Notes under the pieces: generated by a model
Seen by the model: only the letters and a program-made list of their open reading frames with translations
Database searches by the model: none
What the model was told of the DNA's origin: nothing
Translations under genes and position numbers: made by a program
DNA from: Rhizobium deserti
GTDB lineage: Bacteria > Pseudomonadota > Alphaproteobacteria > Rhizobiales > Rhizobiaceae
DNA: 64,000 nucleotides
Direction of reading: 5' to 3'
NCBI RefSeq assembly: GCF_004358025.1
Contig: NZ_SMTL01000003.1
Location: forward strand, 496,001-560,000
In this document: positions 45,137 through 54,834 of the stretch, piece after piece
Layout of the letters: every line of letters begins with the position of its first letter
Numbering within the stretch: position 1 is the first letter of the stretch

Positions 45137-46441
45137 CTAGACGTAGACGGCTTGATCGACGCGGTCTTCCTGGCCGAAGAATTTCAGATAGCGCTCCACT
45201 TCGGCCGGATCGCCCGTCGCCTTCTGGGGGTTGTCGGAGAGCTTGACGGCCGGCCGGCCGTTCACTTCACTCACCTTGCAGACGACCGAAATCGGCTTCA
45301 GGCCAGCAATCTCGCGGGGCGCGCAGCCAGCAAAGTCATTGGTCAGATTGGTGCCCCAACCGAAACTCATTCGCACCCGGCCCTGGAAATGCTGGTAGGT
45401 ATCGATGATGGCATTGACATCCAGCCCGTCGGAAAAAATCAGAAGCTTCTTCTTCGGATCGCGACCCATCTTCTTCCACCAGGCGATGATCTTTTCGCCG
45501 CCCTCGATCGGCGGCGCGCTGTCGGGTCGGAAGCCCGTCCAATCGGCCACCCAGTCGGGCGCATCGCGCAGAAAGGCGGCGGTTCCATAAGCGTCCGGAA
45601 GCACGATCAGCAGATTGCCGTGATAAAGCCGGTTCCAGTCCTTCAACACTTCATAGGGTGCCGCGCGCAGTTCGTCGTCGCTGTTGGCGAGTGCGGCGGC
45701 CACCATCGGCAGTTCATGGGCATTGGTACCGACAGCTTCAAGGTCCGAATCCATCGCCAGGAGAACATTGCTTGTTCCGGTAAAGGCGGGGCCGACCCCC
45801 TCCTTCAGTGCTTCGACACACCAGCGCTGCCATAGAAAGCTGTGGCGGCGGCGGGTGCCGAAATCGGAAATCCGCAGGCCGGGCAATGTCTGCAGCCGCT
45901 CGACCTTCTCCCACATCTTCGCCTTCGCCCGTGCGTAAAGAACATCAAGGGTGAAAAAGCCGAGAGAACGCATGGCAGAGCGCGAACGCAGTTCATTGAT
46001 GATGGAGAGTGCCGGAATTTCCCACAGCGTCGTTTCCATCCACTTGCCGTGGAAGGTCAATTCGTACTGGCCATTGTGCTTGGAGAGTTCGTATTCCGGA
46101 AGCTTGTAGGTGGAGAGCCAGTGGAGGAATTCGGGCTCGAAGATCTGCTTGCGGCCATAAAAGGTATTGCCGGCGAGCCAGATCATTTCCTTTTTAGAAA
46201 GACCGACCGTTCGCGCATGATCGAGCTGTTCGCGTAGCGCCCCTTCGTCGATTTCCTCGGCCAATTTGACGCTGGTGGTGCGGTTGATCACGGAGAAGGT
46301 CGCGTTGACCTCCGGATACAGCTTCCAGATCATCTGCAGCATGAGCAGCTTGTAGAAATCCGTGTCGATCAGGCTGCGGATGATCGGATCGAGCTTCCAG
46401 GCATGGTTATAGACTCTGGTCGCAATATCGGTCTTCGTCAT
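45137..46441 (-). CDS. pncB: Nicotinate phosphoribosyltransferase
   Basis: First step of the Preiss-Handler NAD salvage path: nicotinate + PRPP to nicotinate mononucleotide. 434 residues, standard. Family marks are [16 protein letters not shown] near the N-terminus, [34 protein letters not shown], the autophosphorylation His in [10 protein letters not shown], and [11 protein letters not shown]. It starts at ATG 46441 and is convergent with the DUF1236 gene. Confidence 0.97.
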   Translation of the reverse strand: MTKTDIATRVYNHAWKLDPIIRSLIDTDFYKLLMLQMIWKLYPEVNATFSVINRTTSVKLAEEIDEGALREQLDHARTVGLSKKEMIWLAGNTFYGRKQIFEPEFLHWLSTYKLPEYELSKHNGQYELTFHGKWMETTLWEIPALSIINELRSRSAMRSLGFFTLDVLYARAKAKMWEKVERLQTLPGLRISDFGTRRRHSFLWQRWCVEALKEGVGPAFTGTSNVLLAMDSDLEAVGTNAHELPMVAAALANSDDELRAAPYEVLKDWNRLYHGNLLIVLPDAYGTAAFLRDAPDWVADWTGFRPDSAPPIEGGEKIIAWWKKMGRDPKKKLLIFSDGLDVNAIIDTYQHFQGRVRMSFGWGTNLTNDFAGCAPREIAGLKPISVVCKVSEVNGRPAVKLSDNPQKATGDPAEVERYLKFFGQEDRVDQAVYV

Positions 46442-46614
46442 GCCTGCCCCTGCTCCGGCCCCACTGGGACCAGCTCCGCCCGATCTTAAGCTGCAACTGG
46501 GGGCAGCGGCTTCATTACCCCCTGCGTCTTATCGGAAAAAAGACCGGATAAGTCCAGAACGCAATTGGGCCGCGGCAAACCCCGCGGCCCTGATCGTCAA
46601 GCACCATGTGCAGC

Positions 46615-46950
46615 TTAAGGCCTGGCAGGCTGAGTGCCGGTTGCGGGAGCTGCGGCAGGCGGCGTTGCAGCCGGATTGGCCGAAGGGGTGGCATTCGGAT
46701 TGGCGGGCGTATTGTCGCCGGCCGGCGGCGAGGCGGTCTGCTGCGCCGGCGGATCTGTTGCCTCGCCCCACCATCCGGCTACACCCCAGGCAAGCGCGGC
46801 CAGGATGAGTCCGGCGATGAGCACCATCAGGACAGGCGAACCGCGTCGCCCCTGGCGCGCTTCGGTGGCGCTCAGCGGCTGTTCAACGGGCGATGCGGCC
46901 TGATCGGGACGGCGGGCATCGGCTTGCTTTGGATCGAAACGGCTATTCAT
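46615..46950 (-). CDS. Small single-pass membrane protein with Pro/Ala/Asn-rich tail
   Basis: 111 residues from ATG 46950 (GGAG eight bases upstream). The plan matches the protein at 2447-2743: polar N-terminus ending in RRGS, a hydrophobic span (LMVLIAGLILAALAWGVAGWW, about residues 41-61), an acidic-to-TDP junction and a Pro/Ala/Thr/Asn tail. The tail probably lies in the periplasm. No function is recognised. It is upstream of pncB on the same strand but the 173-base gap makes cotranscription uncertain. Confidence 0.75.
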   Translation of the reverse strand: MNSRFDPKQADARRPDQAASPVEQPLSATEARQGRRGSPVLMVLIAGLILAALAWGVAGWWGEATDPPAQQTASPPAGDNTPANPNATPSANPAATPPAAAPATGTQPARP

Positions 46951-47026
46951 GATTTCGCTCCTCGTGGACCGGACACTCCGGTTGATGCACGAGGAACGTG
47001 CAGTGCAGGCGAATGTTCCGTTTGCG

Positions 47027-47977
47027 CTAATATCCCGTTGACCGATCCACGACGTTGCGTAGCTTTTGCCCCGCCTCATACTCGTTCATCTGGGACTCGG
47101 CATTGCGGAAAAGAGCCTTGATATCCGAGGCGGAGGCTGCATGCGGCGTGATGATGACATTCTCCATCTGCCAGAAGGCACTATCGGCCTCCAGCGGCTC
47201 GTTTTCAAACACATCAAGAGAGGCGCCGCCGAGCACACCATTTTCGAGAGCAGTGATGAGGTCGGCTTCGACCTGGCTGCCGCCTCGGCCGGCATTGATA
47301 AAGACAGGTCGCCCAAGCGCGCCGCCCTGGCGCAACTTGGAGAATAGGCGCGCATCGAAGAGCCCGCGCGTTTCGGATGTCAGCGGCAAAAGCCCGACCA
47401 GGATATCGGTCTTAGCAAGAAAATCATCGAGCTGGCTGCTGTCGAATGTCTCGATCCCCTCGATAGATTTCCGGCTGCGCGACCAACCGACGACGTTGAA
47501 ACCCATGACCTTCAGCTTGCGCACCGAATCCTGCCCGAGCACGCCAAGGCCCATGACGCCGACAGTCACTTCCTTCGCCTCCGGCTGGGCCAGTTCTTGC
47601 CATTGGCAGTCGCGCTGCTGCTTCAGGTAGGTCGGCACCTGGCGCAGATGGCTGAGCGCCTGAAGCACCACCCACTCGCTCATGCGCACCGTCAGGCTTT
47701 CATCGACGAAGCGCACGACCGGAATATCGGGAAGACTCGGCATGCCGAGGATGTAGTCGACGCCGGCACCGCCCGAAAACAGGACTTCCAACTTGGGCGC
47801 CCTTTGAAACAGTTCCGCATCCGGCTTCCAGACCACCGCATACCGGGCGTCGGAAAGATCGGCATCAGGGTCGGAGGCACGCAGGACGGTGCGGTCCTTA
47901 AATGCATTGGCGAGCGCTGCGTCGATTTCTCGGCGTTCGAATTTCAGGTCAACGACGACCGGGCCTTTTACAGACAT
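47027..47977 (-). CDS. ghrA: D-2-hydroxyacid dehydrogenase, GhrA-type glyoxylate/hydroxypyruvate reductase
   Basis: 316 residues from ATG 47977 (AAAGGT upstream). The NAD(P) site GLGVLGQDSVRKL is in the middle, and the catalytic trio Arg (INAGRGG), Glu (FENEPLE) and His (ITPHAA) is in order. It resembles E. coli GhrA, which reduces glyoxylate and hydroxypyruvate. It is 34 bases after yejF and may be on the same transcript. Substrate is inferred from the family. Confidence 0.85.
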   Translation of the reverse strand: MSVKGPVVVDLKFERREIDAALANAFKDRTVLRASDPDADLSDARYAVVWKPDAELFQRAPKLEVLFSGGAGVDYILGMPSLPDIPVVRFVDESLTVRMSEWVVLQALSHLRQVPTYLKQQRDCQWQELAQPEAKEVTVGVMGLGVLGQDSVRKLKVMGFNVVGWSRSRKSIEGIETFDSSQLDDFLAKTDILVGLLPLTSETRGLFDARLFSKLRQGGALGRPVFINAGRGGSQVEADLITALENGVLGGASLDVFENEPLEADSAFWQMENVIITPHAASASDIKALFRNAESQMNEYEAGQKLRNVVDRSTGY

Positions 47978-48011
47978 TGCACTGACCTTTGCATGATGGA
48001 TGGGTGTTCGA

Positions 48012-49640
48012 TCACTGGCTGATGGCGACATGCTCGACGGCTTCGAGATTGAAGGCGGCGGCCATCAGGGCGCGGGTATAGTCTTCCTTCGGCGCCTTGA
48101 AAATCTGCTCGGCCGGGCCTTCTTCCACCACTTTGCCAAGCCGCATGACGATGACATGGTTGGCCAGCGCCTTGACGACTTTCAGGTCGTGGCTGATGAA
48201 GAGATAGGCGAGATCGTGCTTCTTCTGGAGGTCCCGCAGCAGGTCCACCACCTGCGCCTGCACAGTCATGTCCAGCGCCGAGGTCGGCTCGTCGAGCATG
48301 ACGAAGCGTGGCTTCAGCACCATGGCACGAGCAATCGCGATGCGTTGCCGCTGGCCGCCGGAAAATTCGTGCGGATAGCGCCACCTCGTCGCGGGATCGA
48401 GGCCAACCTCGTTCAGGGCCCAGGCGACACGCTCGTCGCGCTCATCGGCGGAAAGGCCGCGCTCATGCACCTTGAGCCCCTCAGCGATGATATCGCCGAC
48501 CGACATGCGGGGGCTCAAGGAGCCATAAGGGTCCTGGAAGACCACCTGCAGCCGGTCGCGGAACGGCTTCATCTGCTTGAAGGTGAATTTGTCGATCTCA
48601 TTGCCGATAAAGGCAATGCGGCCTTGCGAGGAGATGAGGCGGGCAAGTGCCAGGCCGAGCGTCGTCTTGCCGGACCCGGATTCGCCGACAACGCCAAGCG
48701 TCTGACCGGCACGGAGGGTGAGATCGACGCCATCCACCGCCTTGACGTGGTCGACAACCTTGCGCAGGAAGCCGGCCTTGATCGGGAACCAGACCCGGAT
48801 GTCCTTGCCTTCCATCACCACCGGCTTGTCCGGATCCGCCGCCGGCGGCTCGCCACGCGGTTCCGAGGCCAGGAGATGCTGGGTATAGGCGTGCTTCGGC
48901 CGGGCAAACACCTCCTCGACCGTGCCTGTTTCGACGATCTTGCCCCTGGTCATGACGCAGACGCGGTCGGCGAACTTGCGCACGATGCCAAGATCGTGCG
49001 TGATGAACAGCATGGACATGCCGTGCTCACCCTTGAGCCCTTTGAGCAGTTCGAGAATCTGGGCCTGAACCGTCACGTCGAGTGCCGTCGTCGGCTCGTC
49101 TGCGATCAACAGCTTCGGGCGGTTTGCCAGCGCCATGGCAATCATGACGCGCTGCCGCTGGCCGCCCGAAAGCTCGTGCGGATAGGCCTTCAGCCGCTTT
49201 TCCGGCTCGCGAATGCCAACCTGGTGAAGAAGCTCCAGCGTTCGGGTGCGTGCGGCCTGGCCGCCGATGCCCTTGTGAAGCTCGAGGATCTCGCCGATCT
49301 GTTTCTCGATCGGATGCAGCGGGTTGAGCGAGGTCATCGGCTCCTGGAAGATCATCGTGATATCGTCGCCGCGCACCCGGCGCAGCTCCGGTTCGGACGT
49401 CTTGAGCAGGTCCTTGCCGTTGAACAGGATCGCGCCCGACGGATGGCTGGCCGATGGGTAAGGCAGGAGTTTCAGGATGGAATTGGCCGTGACCGACTTG
49501 CCGGAACCGGATTCACCAACCAGGGCCATGACCTCGCCCGGCAGGATATCGAAGGACACCCGATCGACGGCGAAGCTGGTATTGCCGCCTTGGTGAAAGG
49601 CGACGGAAAGATCCCGCACCGAAAGAAGTGGCTCTGTCAT
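48012..49640 (-). CDS. yejF: YejF-like ABC peptide transporter ATPase (two domains)
   Basis: 542 residues with two ABC domains, each with GESGSGK Walker A, Q-loop and [16 protein letters not shown] signature; the second has the oligopeptide family C-terminal extension. It energises the YejBE permease. The ATG at 49640 overlaps the stop of the PIN-domain gene (ATGA), so its translation is probably coupled to a gene unrelated to transport. ghrA follows 34 bases downstream. YejABEF imports peptides, including microcin C-type and other antimicrobial peptides, in enterobacteria and rhizobia. Confidence 0.93.
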   Translation of the reverse strand: MTEPLLSVRDLSVAFHQGGNTSFAVDRVSFDILPGEVMALVGESGSGKSVTANSILKLLPYPSASHPSGAILFNGKDLLKTSEPELRRVRGDDITMIFQEPMTSLNPLHPIEKQIGEILELHKGIGGQAARTRTLELLHQVGIREPEKRLKAYPHELSGGQRQRVMIAMALANRPKLLIADEPTTALDVTVQAQILELLKGLKGEHGMSMLFITHDLGIVRKFADRVCVMTRGKIVETGTVEEVFARPKHAYTQHLLASEPRGEPPAADPDKPVVMEGKDIRVWFPIKAGFLRKVVDHVKAVDGVDLTLRAGQTLGVVGESGSGKTTLGLALARLISSQGRIAFIGNEIDKFTFKQMKPFRDRLQVVFQDPYGSLSPRMSVGDIIAEGLKVHERGLSADERDERVAWALNEVGLDPATRWRYPHEFSGGQRQRIAIARAMVLKPRFVMLDEPTSALDMTVQAQVVDLLRDLQKKHDLAYLFISHDLKVVKALANHVIVMRLGKVVEEGPAEQIFKAPKEDYTRALMAAAFNLEAVEHVAISQ

Positions 49641-50113
49641 CGGGCAAGGCTTTCAAGAAGATCGGTCAGGGTCTGTTCGTCGGGGCGGAGGATGGTGAGA
49701 AACCGGTCTGGCGGCAGATTTAAGTCTGCTAGGCCAAGATCGGCAGTCAAGATGTGGGTGCAGTTTGCCTCGAGCGCTGCCGAAATATGGATGGCATCCG
49801 GCAACTTGACGCTTAGCTTAAAGGAGCGAAGCCAGGCCGCGCGCGTCAAGACGAAGCGGGTCACCGCCGTAACCTGCAGCCATTCGTTCGTTGCGATCAA
49901 ATCTTCGTAAGCGTCTGCGAGTTGCTCATCCGAATTCCGATAAGGAATGACGAGAAGCTCCGACAAAGTCAGCTCGCTCGTCACGAACACGCGCGGCTCC
50001 GCATTTGGCCGGATCGTAAACAACTCGCCAAGCTGCCTTCCCAAGACATCCTTGCGCTCGAAGGCGGCGATGAAGACATTGGTATCAAGATAGATGCGCC
50101 GAACACCGTGCAT
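49637..50113 (-). CDS. PIN-domain ribonuclease-like toxin (VapC-type)
   Basis: 158 residues. The PIN acidic quartet is complete: Asp10 (YLDTNVFIAAFE), Glu52 (TLSELLV), Asp106 (KLPDAIHISAAL) and Asp125 (ILTADLGL). Such proteins are Mg-dependent RNases, often the toxin of a toxin-antitoxin pair. The ATG at 50113 overlaps the stop of the upstream small gene (TGATG). The TGA at 49637 overlaps the yejF ATG (ATGA). The pair thus sits inside the yej operon. Target RNA and toxicity are not shown by the sequence. Confidence 0.9.
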   Translation of the reverse strand: MHGVRRIYLDTNVFIAAFERKDVLGRQLGELFTIRPNAEPRVFVTSELTLSELLVIPYRNSDEQLADAYEDLIATNEWLQVTAVTRFVLTRAAWLRSFKLSVKLPDAIHISAALEANCTHILTADLGLADLNLPPDRFLTILRPDEQTLTDLLESLAR

Positions 50114-50394
50114 CAGTAATCCCATTCGTCGCGCAATTCTCTGATGCGCGCTACGGCCTCCTCCGTGGAGACCGACGGACGGTCCTGGGCCCTGACCTTT
50201 GAGATAAGGGCTTTGGTCTCCTCTATCGTCATAGGCTGATCGCGAACACGCCTTTCAGGAAATGCGGGTAAGGCGCTTCTCGGTTCGCCCTCCACCTCCA
50301 CGACCACCCGCACCTTGGCGTCCGCATCCAGTCCCTCACGCAGGTCCTCGGGAAGCTTGGCAGCGGGATAATGCTCTCGAACGATCTTGTTCAT
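50113..50394 (-). CDS. Probable antitoxin partner of the PIN protein
   Basis: 93 residues. N-terminal basic segment (MNKIVREHYPAAKLPEDLREGL), a beta-strand-like VRVVVEVEGEP, a disordered middle and a helical acidic C-terminus (STEEAVARIRELRDEWDY), as in many type II antitoxins. No DNA-binding fold is clear. The start at 50394 has only a weak site (GAGAAG); longer forms to 50511 would overlap yejE. The stop overlaps the toxin start. The family is unassigned, so the antitoxin role rests on size and position. Confidence 0.75.
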   Translation of the reverse strand: MNKIVREHYPAAKLPEDLREGLDADAKVRVVVEVEGEPRSALPAFPERRVRDQPMTIEETKALISKVRAQDRPSVSTEEAVARIRELRDEWDY

Positions 50395-50458
50395 AGCTTC
50401 TCGCCCAGTGAGTTCTTTCCCAATGCTAGCGTATATCTGCTCATTTGACGAACCCGCC

Positions 50459-51610
50459 TCACCCGAACGTCTTTCTGGGATCGAAGGCGTCGCGCACCGC
50501 CTCGCCGACAAAAATCAGCAGCGACAGCATGAGCGACATGGTGACGAAGGCAGTGAGGCCCAGCCACGGCGCCTGCAGGTTGTTCTTGCCCTGCGCGATC
50601 ATTTCTCCGAGCGAAGGAGAGCCCGGCGGCATGCCGAAGCCGAGGAAATCCAGCGATGTCAGCGTCGCGATTGATCCCGACAGAATGAACGGCAGGAAGG
50701 TCAGGGTCGCCACCATGGCATTGGGCAGCAGGTGCCGCGACATGATGGTCCAGTTGCCGACGCCGAGCGCCCGTGCCGCCCGAACATATTCGAAATTGCG
50801 GGCCCGCAGGAATTCGGCCCGCACCACGCCGACAAAGCCAACCCAGGAAAACAGCAGCAAAATGCCGAGCAGGATGAAGAATCCCGGCGGCAGGATGGAT
50901 GCGATGATCAGCAGAATGTAGAGCACCGGCATGGAGGACCATATCTCGATGAAGCGCTGCATCAGCAGGTCCGTCCAGCCGCCGAAATAGCCCTGTACGG
51001 CGCCGGCCGTCACGCCGATCACGGCCGAACAGATCGTCAGCGCCAGACCGAACAGCACCGAAACCCGAAACCCGTAGATCATCCGCGCCATAACGTCGCG
51101 GGCCTGGTCGTCGGTCCCGAGCCAGTTGAGATTGCCGATAATGCAGTTGGGGTCCTGATCCTTTTGCGGATAGGCGGCACAGCGCTCGGCGCTTTCCATC
51201 ATCCAGAAAGGCTCCGTCGGCGCCGAATGGGGGATGTTGGAATTGACCGTCTGGTAGGAATAGCGGATGGGCGGCCAGACCATCCAGCCGTTTGCGTCGA
51301 TCTCCTGGGTGATGAAGTCGGAGCGGTAGTCGGTGGTTGCCAGGAAGCCGCCGAACTTTTCTTCCGGATAATCGACAAACACCGGATACAGGATTTCGCC
51401 CTTGTAGGAGGCGATGATCGGCCTGTCATTGGCGATGAATTCGGCGAACAGGCTGCCGACGAAGAGGATCATGAAGAGCCAGAACGACCAGTAGCCGCGC
51501 TTGTTGGCGCGAAAATTGGCCAGCCGCCGGCGGTTGGTCGGGGAGATCCAGGGCCGTTTCTGCGGGGCCACCACCGTATCTGCTGCGGATCGTGCGGATG
51601 TCGCCTCCAT
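50459..51610 (-). CDS. yejE: YejE-like ABC peptide transporter permease
   Basis: 383 residues from ATG 51610, which shares its A with the yejB TGA (TGATG). An N-terminal cytoplasmic segment of about 45 residues, one membrane span, a large periplasmic loop with GEILYPVFVDYPEEKFGG and YSYQTVNSNIP, then the five-span BPD_transp_1 core with EYVRAARALGVGNWTIMSRHLLPN, the EAA coupling loop. This matches YejE. A longer open frame to 52060 lies inside yejB and is not credible as the start. Confidence 0.93.
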   Translation of the reverse strand: MEATSARSAADTVVAPQKRPWISPTNRRRLANFRANKRGYWSFWLFMILFVGSLFAEFIANDRPIIASYKGEILYPVFVDYPEEKFGGFLATTDYRSDFITQEIDANGWMVWPPIRYSYQTVNSNIPHSAPTEPFWMMESAERCAAYPQKDQDPNCIIGNLNWLGTDDQARDVMARMIYGFRVSVLFGLALTICSAVIGVTAGAVQGYFGGWTDLLMQRFIEIWSSMPVLYILLIIASILPPGFFILLGILLLFSWVGFVGVVRAEFLRARNFEYVRAARALGVGNWTIMSRHLLPNAMVATLTFLPFILSGSIATLTSLDFLGFGMPPGSPSLGEMIAQGKNNLQAPWLGLTAFVTMSLMLSLLIFVGEAVRDAFDPRKTFG

Positions 51611-52686
51611 CACACGTCTCTCCGCTCGAAATCGATGCGTGGATCGATCCAGGTATAGATCAGGTCCGAAATCAGGCTGACGACGAGACCCATCAGCGAA
51701 AATATGTAGAGCGTGCCGAAAACGATCGGGTAGTCGCGGTTGATGACGGCGAGATAGCCGAGCCGGCCCAGACCATCGAGCGAGAATATGTTTTCGATCA
51801 GAAGCGAACCGGTGAAGAATGCCGAGATGAAGGCGCTCGGAAAGCCGGCAATGACGATCAGCATGGCGTTGCGGAAGACATGCCGGTAAAGCACCTGCCG
51901 CTCGTTCAGGCCCTTGGCCCGCGCGGTGGTGACATACTGCTTCTTGATCTCGTCGATAAAGGAATTCTTGGTCAGAAGCGTCGTGGTGGCGAAGGCCGAC
52001 AGCGACATGGCGATCAATGGCAAGGTGAGGTGCCAGAAGTAGTCGAGAATCTTCTGCCACCAGGAGAGTTCGGCAAAATTGTCCGAGACGAGCCCACGCA
52101 GCGGGAACCAGTCGAAGAAGGAGCCGCCGGCAAACAGCACGATCAGCAGAATGCCGAACAGGAAGCTCGGCACCGCATAGCCGATGACGATGATACCGGA
52201 TGTCCAGACGTCGAAGGTAGAACCGTCCCTGACCGCCTTGCGTATCCCAAGAGGGATCGAGATCAGGTATGAAACGATCAGGATCCAGAAGCCGAGCGAC
52301 ATGGACACCGGAAGCTTGTCGATGATCAGGTCCAGAACCGAGGTGTTTCGGAAGAAACTTTCGCCGAAATCGAAGCGGATGTAATTGCCCATCATCTCAA
52401 GGAAGCGCGTCAGCGGCGGCTTGTCGAAGCCGAACTGCTGCTCGAGCTTCTTGATGAAGTCCGGATCGAGGCCCTGGGCGCCGCGATACTGCCCCTCGTC
52501 GCCGCCCTGGCTCAGCATATCGCCGCCCCCCGACAGCCGGTCGCCGCTATCCTGGCCCTGCAATTGAGCAATCACCTGCTCGACCGGCCCGCCGGGGGCG
52601 AACTGCACGACGAGAAAGGATATAGCCATGATGCCGACAATGGTCGGGATCATCAGAAGAATGCGGCGGAGGATATAAGCGCCCAT
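51610..52686 (-). CDS. yejB: YejB-like ABC peptide transporter permease
   Basis: 358 residues. The first span ([30 protein letters not shown]) is followed by the YejB-specific periplasmic loop with [36 protein letters not shown], and then the core with coupling loop [24 protein letters not shown]. Its stop overlaps the yejE start. It lies 144 bases after yejA. The substrate class is peptides with C-terminal features like microcin C. Confidence 0.95.
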   Translation of the reverse strand: MGAYILRRILLMIPTIVGIMAISFLVVQFAPGGPVEQVIAQLQGQDSGDRLSGGGDMLSQGGDEGQYRGAQGLDPDFIKKLEQQFGFDKPPLTRFLEMMGNYIRFDFGESFFRNTSVLDLIIDKLPVSMSLGFWILIVSYLISIPLGIRKAVRDGSTFDVWTSGIIVIGYAVPSFLFGILLIVLFAGGSFFDWFPLRGLVSDNFAELSWWQKILDYFWHLTLPLIAMSLSAFATTTLLTKNSFIDEIKKQYVTTARAKGLNERQVLYRHVFRNAMLIVIAGFPSAFISAFFTGSLLIENIFSLDGLGRLGYLAVINRDYPIVFGTLYIFSLMGLVVSLISDLIYTWIDPRIDFERRDV

Positions 52687-52830
52687 TACTGCTTCCAGCC
52701 CGTTGTCGCCGGTCTAGCCTCACTGCTTCGGTTGGCGACAGTCAAACGGCAATTTCCTTGTCTCGTGCGAATCATTGGGTTCATTTGGAACAGCTGGCCG
52801 CTCGCGTGCAAGCGTGGTCGATCAGCCCGG

Positions 52831-54669
52831 TCACTTCACTGCGTCCTGGGACCACCAGATATCCGGGAAGCCTATGCCGTATTCAGGCAGGTTTTGCGGA
52901 TGTGTGATCCTTTTCCAGTAAGCGATCTTAGACTCGCCGGAATAGAACATCGGGATAACGAAATTGTTGGCGAGCAGCACACGATCCAGCGCCTTGATTG
53001 CAGCCACCTGCTGTTCCCGGTCAGGCGCGGCAGTGACCTTGGCAATCAATGCATCCACTGCCGGATCGGCAATGCCTGCGTAATTGCGTGACCCCTGCCG
53101 CTCCGCTGACTTGGATCCCCAATACTCCGCCTGTTCGTTGCCCGGATTCATCGTCTGCGCCCAGACACCAAAGATAATATCGTAATCGAAGCTGCGAATG
53201 CGGTTGATATATTGCGACGCGTCGACCGTCCGGATGCGGGCGTCGATGCCGATCTTCTTGAGGCTTGCCACATAGGGAAGCACGGTGCGCTCCATGGAAG
53301 GGCTGTTCAGCAGGATCTCGAAGCTCATCGGCTGGCGCGACTTGGCGTTGAGCATGCGGTTGCCCTTCAGCTCCCAGCCGGCCTCCTTCAACAGCCCGAT
53401 CGCCGTGCGCAGGTTGTCACGTACTTTCTGCGGATCGCCGCCAACCGGATTGGTATACGGCGTCGTGAATACCCTTGGGGGAATCTTGTCCTTCAATTCC
53501 TGAAGGATCTCGCGCTCGCGCCCCTGGGGCAGCCCGGATGACGCAAGCTCCGTTCCCCAGAAGAAGCTATCGACGCGCTTCAGGCCGCCATAGGCAAGGT
53601 TCTTGTTGAGATCCTCGAAGTCATAAGCGTAGTTGAGCGCTTCCCGGACCCGTGCATCCTTGAACGTCTCACGGCGCAGATTGGGCACGAATGCCTGCAT
53701 CACGCCTGTCGCCTTGAACGGGTTCGTCAAGGCTTCCTTGATCACCCGCCCATCCTTGACTGCATCGAAATCATAGCGCGTCGCCCAGCGGCTGGAACTG
53801 TTTTCCTGGCGGTAGTCGATGGTGCCGGCACGAAAGGCTTCGAACTCCACATCCGCGTCCGAGAAGTAGGTGTAGTTGATCGCACGGAAATTGTACTGGC
53901 CGATATTGATCGGCAGATCCTTGCCCCAGTAATCGTCGCGCAGTTCGTAGCGAATGGCGGCACCGGGCTGAACCGACGCGATCCGGTAAGGTCCGGACCC
54001 CATGACAGGCTCCAGGGTTGTCTTCGAAATGTCGCGCTGCTGCCCCTTGGCATCTTTACCTTCCCACCAATGCTTCGGCAGAATGGGAAAGTCACCGACG
54101 ATCGAGGGAAGCTCGCGGTTGTTTTTCTCATCGAAGCGAAAGGTGACTTCGCGCTCCCCGGTCTTTTCGGCACCACTGACATGGCGGTAGTAGCCGGAAT
54201 ACATGGCGCTGAGTTCCTTCAGCTTATCCAGGCTGAAGATCACATCCTCGGGCGTCACAGGTTGACCGTCTGCCCATCTGGCTTCCGGTCTCAACCTGAA
54301 TGTCGCCGACGACATATCGGGGGGATAGGAAATGGCTTCGGCCAGAAGCCCGTAGTTGCCGAAGACTTCGTCTTCCGACCGCTTCATCAGCGTATCGAAA
54401 ACACTCAAAAGTCCCGCCGCGGCGGCCCCTCTGTCGATCACGAGGTTCAGATTGTCGAAAGTGCCTTCGTCCGCCAACCGCAATTCGCCCGCTTTGGGGG
54501 CATTGGGATCGACATAAGGGAGTTGCTTGAAATCAGACGGCAGCTTCAGGTCGCCTATAACGGCGATGCCATGCCGCCATTGAGGTTCCTGTGCCGCGGC
54601 ACCAGAGAAGCCGAGGATCATCGCCGTCAGGATGATCGGTGCGCCGCGCTTCAACCAATCGAAATCCAT
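52831..54669 (-). CDS. yejA: YejA-like extracellular solute-binding protein
   Basis: 612 residues from ATG 54669 (AAGGGG seven bases upstream). The signal peptide runs to about residue 27 (MDFDWLKRGAPIILTAMILGFSGAAAQ). SBP_bac_5 family features include GTFDNLNLVIDRGAAA, ADGQPVTPEDVIFSLDKLKE and the C-terminal IADPAVDALIAKVTAA. It matches YejA, the periplasmic component of the YejBEF importer. It is divergent from mepA. The 144-base gap to yejB holds no clear hairpin. Confidence 0.92.
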   Translation of the reverse strand: MDFDWLKRGAPIILTAMILGFSGAAAQEPQWRHGIAVIGDLKLPSDFKQLPYVDPNAPKAGELRLADEGTFDNLNLVIDRGAAAAGLLSVFDTLMKRSEDEVFGNYGLLAEAISYPPDMSSATFRLRPEARWADGQPVTPEDVIFSLDKLKELSAMYSGYYRHVSGAEKTGEREVTFRFDEKNNRELPSIVGDFPILPKHWWEGKDAKGQQRDISKTTLEPVMGSGPYRIASVQPGAAIRYELRDDYWGKDLPINIGQYNFRAINYTYFSDADVEFEAFRAGTIDYRQENSSSRWATRYDFDAVKDGRVIKEALTNPFKATGVMQAFVPNLRRETFKDARVREALNYAYDFEDLNKNLAYGGLKRVDSFFWGTELASSGLPQGREREILQELKDKIPPRVFTTPYTNPVGGDPQKVRDNLRTAIGLLKEAGWELKGNRMLNAKSRQPMSFEILLNSPSMERTVLPYVASLKKIGIDARIRTVDASQYINRIRSFDYDIIFGVWAQTMNPGNEQAEYWGSKSAERQGSRNYAGIADPAVDALIAKVTAAPDREQQVAAIKALDRVLLANNFVIPMFYSGESKIAYWKRITHPQNLPEYGIGFPDIWWSQDAVK

Positions 54670-54834
54670 GCATTGCCCCTTGATTATGCTTTTGTTGCGC
54701 AAAGCATAGGGCAAAAGCAGGCAAAAAACAGGAGCTTCGGCTCACAAGCTCTTTATCTTGAACCTTCTATCTCCATTTCACCAAAATCCGGTTTAACAGT
54801 AGGCTTGATTCATCAGATGATTTGGCGGGCAGGC

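Noticed and set aside
48000..49910. Plus-strand open frame of about 636 codons opposite yejF
   Set aside because: Composition is that of a reverse-strand shadow; yejF motifs are unmistakable.
50459..52060. Extended yejE reading frame
   Set aside because: The first 150 codons lie inside yejB; the ATG at 51610 overlaps the yejB stop and fits YejE.
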